Source: Subdoligranulum variabile (lineage in GTDB: Bacteria > Bacillota > Clostridia > Oscillospirales > Ruminococcaceae). Taken from it: a DNA stretch of 64,000 nucleotides. Positions 59,978-64,000 of this stretch are shown here, piece after piece. Location of the stretch: the NCBI RefSeq assembly GCF_025152575.1, contig NZ_CP102293.1, positions 3,100,001 through 3,164,000 of the forward strand. The letters are read 5' to 3'. Position 1 is the stretch's first letter. The number at the start of each line of letters is the position of its first letter. Below the pieces are notes generated by a model. The model was not told where the DNA came from. It did not search any database and saw only the letters and a list, made by a program, of their open reading frames with translations. The position numbers and the translations under genes were made by a program.

Positions 59978-61202
59978 CCTTGCCAATCACCTCCCCGAAC
60001 CTGGAAAGATCAGACCAGATACTTCGCACAAATCCATCTCGCCAGCTTGTACGGCTCAGGGGCATCAGTGGATAGAGGTAGTCATATCCAAAAGGCTCGC
60101 TGCCGCAGGCCATGGCAAGGATAACAAGCGCTGCACAGGCAAGCCCAAGAACGCCGAAAGATCCAGACAGGAGTATGACTGCAAAGCGGAACAGGATGGA
60201 CTGCTCGTACAGCGACGGGACCGCCAGTGTGGCAACGGTGGCGGCTGCCGCCATTGTGAGGATCGGAACACTGACAATCCCGGCTGAAACGGCCGTCTCC
60301 CCTATGATCAAGGCACCCACAAGACTTACCGTGTGACTTATGGATTGCGGCGCACGCAGACCGGCTTCCCGGACAATCTCCAGCAGAAGTGTGACACTCA
60401 GCATTTCCAGCATAGGAGGTAATGGTGTGCTGACTTCAGCCTGGGTCAGCTTGGTCAACATCTGGATAGGGATAATTTCCGGTGCGAAAGAAACTGCCAT
60501 CACATAGAGCCCCGGCCCAAATACAGAAAGTAGAAAGGCAAGATACTTTAGAATCCGAATCAGCCCTGAAAAAACAGCGCCGGATGCGTAGTCGTCCAGA
60601 CATTCAAAGTGCTCCGCAAAAAAACTGGGGACAACAAGTGCATAAGGGCATCCGGAAACCATGACAACAATTTTTCCTTCGCATAGGCGGGCACAGGCAG
60701 TCGCTGGCCGTTCTGTGTAGGCGGCTGCCGGAAAAAGATTCAGTTTGTCCTGTTTCAAAAAAGAAGCAAAGTAGGCACTGTCCAACAAAACCGGCAACTC
60801 GACAGAGGACAACTTTTCCCGCAAAGCATCTACGGTCTCTTTGGGCGCCAATGCACGGTCATAGCATATACAATATTCGGTTTTGGATCGAGTATGGGCG
60901 GTCTGAATTTCTACAATGAGTGTTTCCGTGCGAAACTGCCTTCGCAAAAGAGAGATATTGTTCCGGAGCAATTCTGTAAAAGCCTCCTGGGAGCCTCGCA
61001 TATTTCCTTCGCCTGTAGGAGTGCTGATAGACCGCTGTGGCATCTCCTGGGTGGAAAACGCCACGGCGCGGCGACAGCCGTCAATCAGAAGCAGCGTCAT
61101 TCCGTTGCACAGCAGTTCCACAAAAGAAGTCCAGTCTTCCGCGGGAGCCGGTTCCGCGGGAACCATACTTTGGGTAAGCAGATAATCGCACCAGATCATC
61201 AC
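59967..61202 (-). CDS. gerAA: Spore germination protein GerAA, main open frame
   Basis: A 411-residue open frame holding most of a GerA protein: the rest of the soluble N-terminal domain (LLTQSMV, CNGMTLLLIDGC), then a C-terminal membrane part with AFAPEIIP-like SFAPEIIPIQML, EMLSVTLLLEIVREAGLRAP and IGETAVSAGIVSVPI. Normal GerAA starts earlier; the missing start is in another frame (61081-61413). The GTG used here has no good ribosome site. If the shift is real, the product lacks its first ~70 residues. Confidence 0.8.
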   Translation of the reverse strand: MMIWCDYLLTQSMVPAEPAPAEDWTSFVELLCNGMTLLLIDGCRRAVAFSTQEMPQRSISTPTGEGNMRGSQEAFTELLRNNISLLRRQFRTETLIVEIQTAHTRSKTEYCICYDRALAPKETVDALREKLSSVELPVLLDSAYFASFLKQDKLNLFPAAAYTERPATACARLCEGKIVVMVSGCPYALVVPSFFAEHFECLDDYASGAVFSGLIRILKYLAFLLSVFGPGLYVMAVSFAPEIIPIQMLTKLTQAEVSTPLPPMLEMLSVTLLLEIVREAGLRAPQSISHTVSLVGALIIGETAVSAGIVSVPILTMAAAATVATLAVPSLYEQSILFRFAVILLSGSFGVLGLACAALVILAMACGSEPFGYDYLYPLMPLSRTSWRDGFVRSIWSDLSRFGEVIGKDET

Positions 61203-61413
61203 TTCCGTTCAGCATAAGCAGATCGTGATCCAGCATTTCCAGTGCCAGATGGCAAAGCTTCTCTGGGGAAGACAGCCCCGTGAACATCACAATCGCGCAG
61301 GAAACGCCGCTGATCATGATTTCCTTGGTATAGAAGTCTCCGGAATCGCCAAAAATGCTTTTCAGAATCCGCAGATTTTCCAGTAAGGATCGATTCAATC
61401 TTTTTTGCTGCAT
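61081..61413 (-). pseudogene. gerAA: GerAA N-terminal portion in another frame (frameshift)
   Basis: The ATG at 61413 has GAGGGGGA upstream and opens a frame whose first ~70 residues match a GerAA N-terminus (LENLRILKSIFGDSGDF, GVSCAIVMFTGLSSPEKL). Near 61195-61203 the similarity jumps by +1 to the frame ending at 59967; this frame itself runs on as noise to 61081. A rejoined product would be about 482 residues, the usual GerAA size. It may be a decayed gene, a sequence error or a recoding site. Confidence 0.7.
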
Positions 61414-61477
61414 AGGATTCCCCCTCGTCAGGCATTAGTGTTGCCGGGTATCAGGGAAAATATGAGGAGGCCAATGG

Positions 61478-62140
61478 ATGCTTTCAGCAATTTTTCGAAC
61501 CATTGTCGTCTATGCTACCGTTGTGGCTGCACTGCGCCTGATGGGAAAACGCCAGTTGGGTGAGTTGCAGCCTTCAGAACTGGTGACAACGCTGTTGGTT
61601 TCCAATGTTGCGTCAATTTGTATCGATGAGCCGGATCTGCCATTACTATCCAGCCTGGTTCTGATTATTCTTCTGACGTCGCTGGAGATCTTCAGTTCTA
61701 CGCTGGCGTATCTTAACCCTACCTATGCACGAGTCCTCTTCGGCAAACCAATCACGGTGATTCGCGACGGAAAAATTGTACAGGAGGCTCTGCCTCGTCT
61801 TCGCATCACGGCGGGAGATCTGATGGAGGCGTTGCGGGGGAAAGATATCTTTTCCCCCGATGAAGTTCTTTGGGCGGTCGTAGAACCAAACGGCCATATC
61901 AGCACCGCTACGGTAAAGAACAGCAACCAAGAAAAACCCATGCTTCCGTTACTGATTGATGATCAGATCTATCATGACAATCTGCAAGCACTGCACCTGG
62001 ATGAAAAATGGCTGGATAGTGCTCTTGCTAAAAGAGGACTCGACCGTCGGCAGGTTCTTCTTGTCTTGTATAACGGAAAGCAACTACTGCTGGTACAAAA
62101 AAAGACCACCCCGAAGGGTGGTCCGGAAAGGATCCTGTGA
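61478..62140 (+). CDS. DUF421 (YetF-like) membrane protein, second copy
   Basis: A 220-residue member of the same family as 52523-53212: GKRQLGELQPSELVTTLLVSNVASI, three N-terminal helices, VIRDGKIVQEALPRLRITAGDLMEAL, ILL end. It pairs with the DUF4363 gene after it, a frequent partner. GAGGAGG precedes the ATG by seven bases. It diverges from the ger operon. Confidence 0.9.
   Translation: MLSAIFRTIVVYATVVAALRLMGKRQLGELQPSELVTTLLVSNVASICIDEPDLPLLSSLVLIILLTSLEIFSSTLAYLNPTYARVLFGKPITVIRDGKIVQEALPRLRITAGDLMEALRGKDIFSPDEVLWAVVEPNGHISTATVKNSNQEKPMLPLLIDDQIYHDNLQALHLDEKWLDSALAKRGLDRRQVLLVLYNGKQLLLVQKKTTPKGGPERIL
62097..62122 (-). terminator. Terminator on the minus strand inside the DUF421 coding end
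   Basis: On the minus strand GACCACCC/GGGTGGTC closed by a TTCG tetraloop and followed by seven T. It would end nrdR transcripts that run through the DUF4363 gene. Confidence 0.75.
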
Positions 62141-62141
62141 C

Positions 62142-62510
62142 TTGAATCGCAATTGGTATGCAGCATTTTTGCTGGCAGTGCTTATTTTCCTGCTGTACAT
62201 CGCTGGGCGTTATGTGGATAACAACACACAAACTCTGACCCGGGAACTCGATGTCGCATATAATCTTGCTGTATCAGGAGAATACGAACAGGCCAAGCAG
62301 GCATTCCAGAAAGCAGCACAACGCAGCGAAGAAAACAGCCCAGTCTGGATGCTTCTGATCCGTCGCAGCCTTGTGGATCAGCTCAATCAAACACTGGCAA
62401 CTATCCCCTCTTACGTATCTGCAGAAAATGTGGCAGATTTAGCGGTAGAGACTGCGCGTGCCCGTACCCAGGCACAGCAGATTCGGGAATCATTTTTCAG
62501 CTGGTTTTGA
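62142..62510 (+). CDS. DUF4363 family protein
   Basis: A 122-residue protein: one N-terminal membrane helix (about residues 6-24), then a helical outer part. TTG start with AAAGGA upstream, one base after the DUF421 stop. The neighbour pattern DUF421-DUF4363 supports the call. Its 3' end overlaps nrdR on the other strand by 21 bases. Confidence 0.75.
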   Translation: MNRNWYAAFLLAVLIFLLYIAGRYVDNNTQTLTRELDVAYNLAVSGEYEQAKQAFQKAAQRSEENSPVWMLLIRRSLVDQLNQTLATIPSYVSAENVADLAVETARARTQAQQIRESFFSWF

Positions 62511-62963
62511 GCGGGTATCCAGCATGTCTTTGAGTTCTTCCATGAAGGTATTCACATCGCTGAACTGCCGATAAACCGAAGCAAAACGCACATAAGCAAC
62601 ATCATCCATCTTCTTCAGTTCCTGCATTGCAAGATCGCCGATATGAATCGAAGTGACCTCCCGATCATAGGAGTTCAGCAGCATCTGCTCGATGCGGCTT
62701 ACAGCGTCATCCAGCTGCTGATAGCTGACAGGCCGCTTTTCGCAGGCACGTAGCATACCGTTGAGCAGCTTCTGGCGGTCAAACACTTCACGCGAATGGT
62801 CTTTCTTGACCACCATCAGCGGGACCGTTTCTACGATCTCGTAGGTGGTGAAACGCTTTTTGCAATTCAGGCATTCACGGCGGCGGCGGATTTTTTCGCC
62901 GTCTTCAGTAGGACGGGAATCAATAACTTTGGAATCAACTTCACCGCAGTATGGGCACTTCAT
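62490..62963 (-). CDS. nrdR: Transcriptional repressor NrdR
   Basis: A 157-residue regulator of ribonucleotide reductase genes. N-terminal four-Cys zinc ribbon (CPYCGE and [12 protein letters not shown]), then the ATP-cone with [29 protein letters not shown]. Standard length. Confidence 0.97.
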   Translation of the reverse strand: MKCPYCGEVDSKVIDSRPTEDGEKIRRRRECLNCKKRFTTYEIVETVPLMVVKKDHSREVFDRQKLLNGMLRACEKRPVSYQQLDDAVSRIEQMLLNSYDREVTSIHIGDLAMQELKKMDDVAYVRFASVYRQFSDVNTFMEELKDMLDTRSKPAEK

Positions 62964-62987
62964 GGCAGATTCCTCCTCTTAGCCAAC

Positions 62988-64000
62988 TCAGGCTTTCTTT
63001 TTGGCAGGGGCTTTTTTATGCATTTTCCAGTCGACCCACAGCGGTGTGGCAATGCAGATCGTGCTGTAGACACCACTGATCATACCGAACAGCAGCGGGA
63101 AAGCAAAGGTGTAGATACTGTCAAGACGATAAACCACCGACACGACGCAGATAACACCCAACGCCAGGCAAGTGGTAATGGAAGTCATCAACGAGCGGGA
63201 GAAGCTCTGGTTGATGGACAGATTGACCAGTTCCTTCAGGCCCATCTGCTTTTTGCCGAACAAAGCGCTATTTTCCCGAATGCGGTCATAGATAACAACG
63301 GTATCGTTGATGGAGTAGCCCAGAATGGTCAGCATCGCGGCGATAAAGTTGCCATTCAGAGGAATTCGCAGCAGGACAAAAACACCAAAGATGATGAACA
63401 TGTCGTGCAGCAGCGCGACCACTGCCGTGGCACCGGCTTTGAGGCCGCCGATGCGGCGGAAACGATACGCGACATACAGCAGAATCAGGACACAGGCGGC
63501 CACCAGTGCAACAAGGCTCTTGAGCAGGAACTCGTTGCCGATGGTTGCATCCACGTTGCTGACTTCGTTCTGGACAAACTGATTGTCGGGGTATTGCTCA
63601 TTCAGTGTTGTCAGCAGACCATCCAGCTGATCAGTAGAGAGGGTTTCGCTACCGGGGAGCGTGATAGTCAGCGTCTGTCCACCCGAAATATCCGAGCCGG
63701 TCTGCAGCGTCAGATTGCTCTGATTGAGTTCGGTGCTGACCGTGTTCTTCAGCGCATCCAGATCCGCATCTCCCTCATAAGCCAGCGTAATCATGGAACC
63801 GCCTTTGAATTCCACATCCATGCTGACACCGAATACAGCAGAGAAAATTAAAACAATAGCGATGACACAGCAAGAGAAAGCATAGAACTTCTTGCGGTTG
63901 CCGACAAAGTTGATGGTCGGGGTCTTGTATTCGGCACCGCCTTCCTTTTTGCCGCCGTACAACCAAGGATTGCGCAGAGCCTTGCAGTGAACGGCACCAC
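62988..64000 (-). CDS. secF: Protein translocase SecF part, probably of a fused SecDF (partial)
   Basis: Open to the right edge. The SecF portion (about 300 residues) has six membrane helices, with INFVGNRKKFYAFSC, VEFKGGSMI, a large outer loop and ILGYSINDTVVIYDRIREN, the SecF signature. No ATG or ribosome site precedes it; in frame before it is KALRNPWLYGG, which looks like the end of a SecD half. So the gene is likely a SecDF fusion cut by the window. Confidence 0.88.
   Translation of the reverse strand, partial: GAVHCKALRNPWLYGGKKEGGAEYKTPTINFVGNRKKFYAFSCCVIAIVLIFSAVFGVSMDVEFKGGSMITLAYEGDADLDALKNTVSTELNQSNLTLQTGSDISGGQTLTITLPGSETLSTDQLDGLLTTLNEQYPDNQFVQNEVSNVDATIGNEFLLKSLVALVAACVLILLYVAYRFRRIGGLKAGATAVVALLHDMFIIFGVFVLLRIPLNGNFIAAMLTILGYSINDTVVIYDRIRENSALFGKKQMGLKELVNLSINQSFSRSLMTSITTCLALGVICVVSVVYRLDSIYTFAFPLLFGMISGVYSTICIATPLWVDWKMHKKAPAKKKA

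Overview
The window reads as chromosome of a Gram-positive anaerobe of the class Clostridia, most likely Oscillospiraceae/Ruminococcaceae. The evidence is a complete spoIIIA operon, yunB, spoIIM and gerA-type germination genes; T-box and lysine riboswitches; a reverse rubrerythrin; an M18 aminopeptidase; and the gene orders nusB-xseA-xseB-ispA-dxs-tlyA-nadK-argR-recN and queA-tgt-yajC. No rRNA, IS element, prophage or CRISPR array was seen. Base composition is moderate, judged by eye at slightly above 50% GC.

Layout. 1-5.2 kb: end of coaE, a lytic transglycosylase, an M18 aminopeptidase, tRNA-Ala, yunB and ligA. 5.2-9.9 kb: spoIIIAA-AH, the forespore-mother cell channel. 10-20.2 kb: a long, tightly packed plus-strand run from Asp23 through nusB, a TsaD paralogue, xseAB, isoprenoid genes (ispA, dxs), tlyA, nadK and argR to recN. 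20.2-25.2 kb: T-box-controlled tyrS, then radA, sseB and a TIM-barrel-like gene. 25.3-30.0 kb (minus): an mgl galactose ABC transporter. 30.8-35.7 kb: a Xer recombinase convergent with spoIIM, then TIGR04086, yajC, tgt and queA. 35.7-40.7 kb: a lysine riboswitch followed by asd-dapA-dapB-capA and a free-standing ACT protein. 40.7-42.4 kb: a CPBP protease/DUF6773/XRE cassette. 42.5-46.6 kb: nadE, a TauE-type permease, an orphan cobO-type gene and a six-tRNA cluster. 46.7-52.4 kb (minus): lipid kinase-lon-engB-methyltransferase-hslO. 52.5-64 kb: two DUF421 proteins, reverse rubrerythrin, a Gx transporter, a lipoprotein/MBOAT/DHHW set, a gerAA-AB-AC operon, nrdR and the end of a SecDF-type protein.

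The most unusual locus is the mgl transporter. Its lipoprotein binding protein appears to be a natural circular permutation of the MglB fold. The part matching the first ~85 residues of mature E. coli MglB, including the Tyr/Asp/Phe sugar contacts, lies at the C-terminus, while the chain starts, after a lipobox and a Ser/Thr-rich linker, at the strand carrying the Asn91 equivalent. The partner permease carries an extra ~215-residue charged helical N-terminus that ordinary MglC lacks. Together these suggest a distinct mgl subfamily.

Other points worth attention are a +1 frameshift splitting gerAA, probable non-standard start codons (spoIIIAE, lipid kinase), an archaeal/fungal-type Asd in a lysine-riboswitch operon with a kinase-less aspartokinase-like ACT protein, and several terminators or hairpins in unusual places, including one inside a coding region on the opposite strand.
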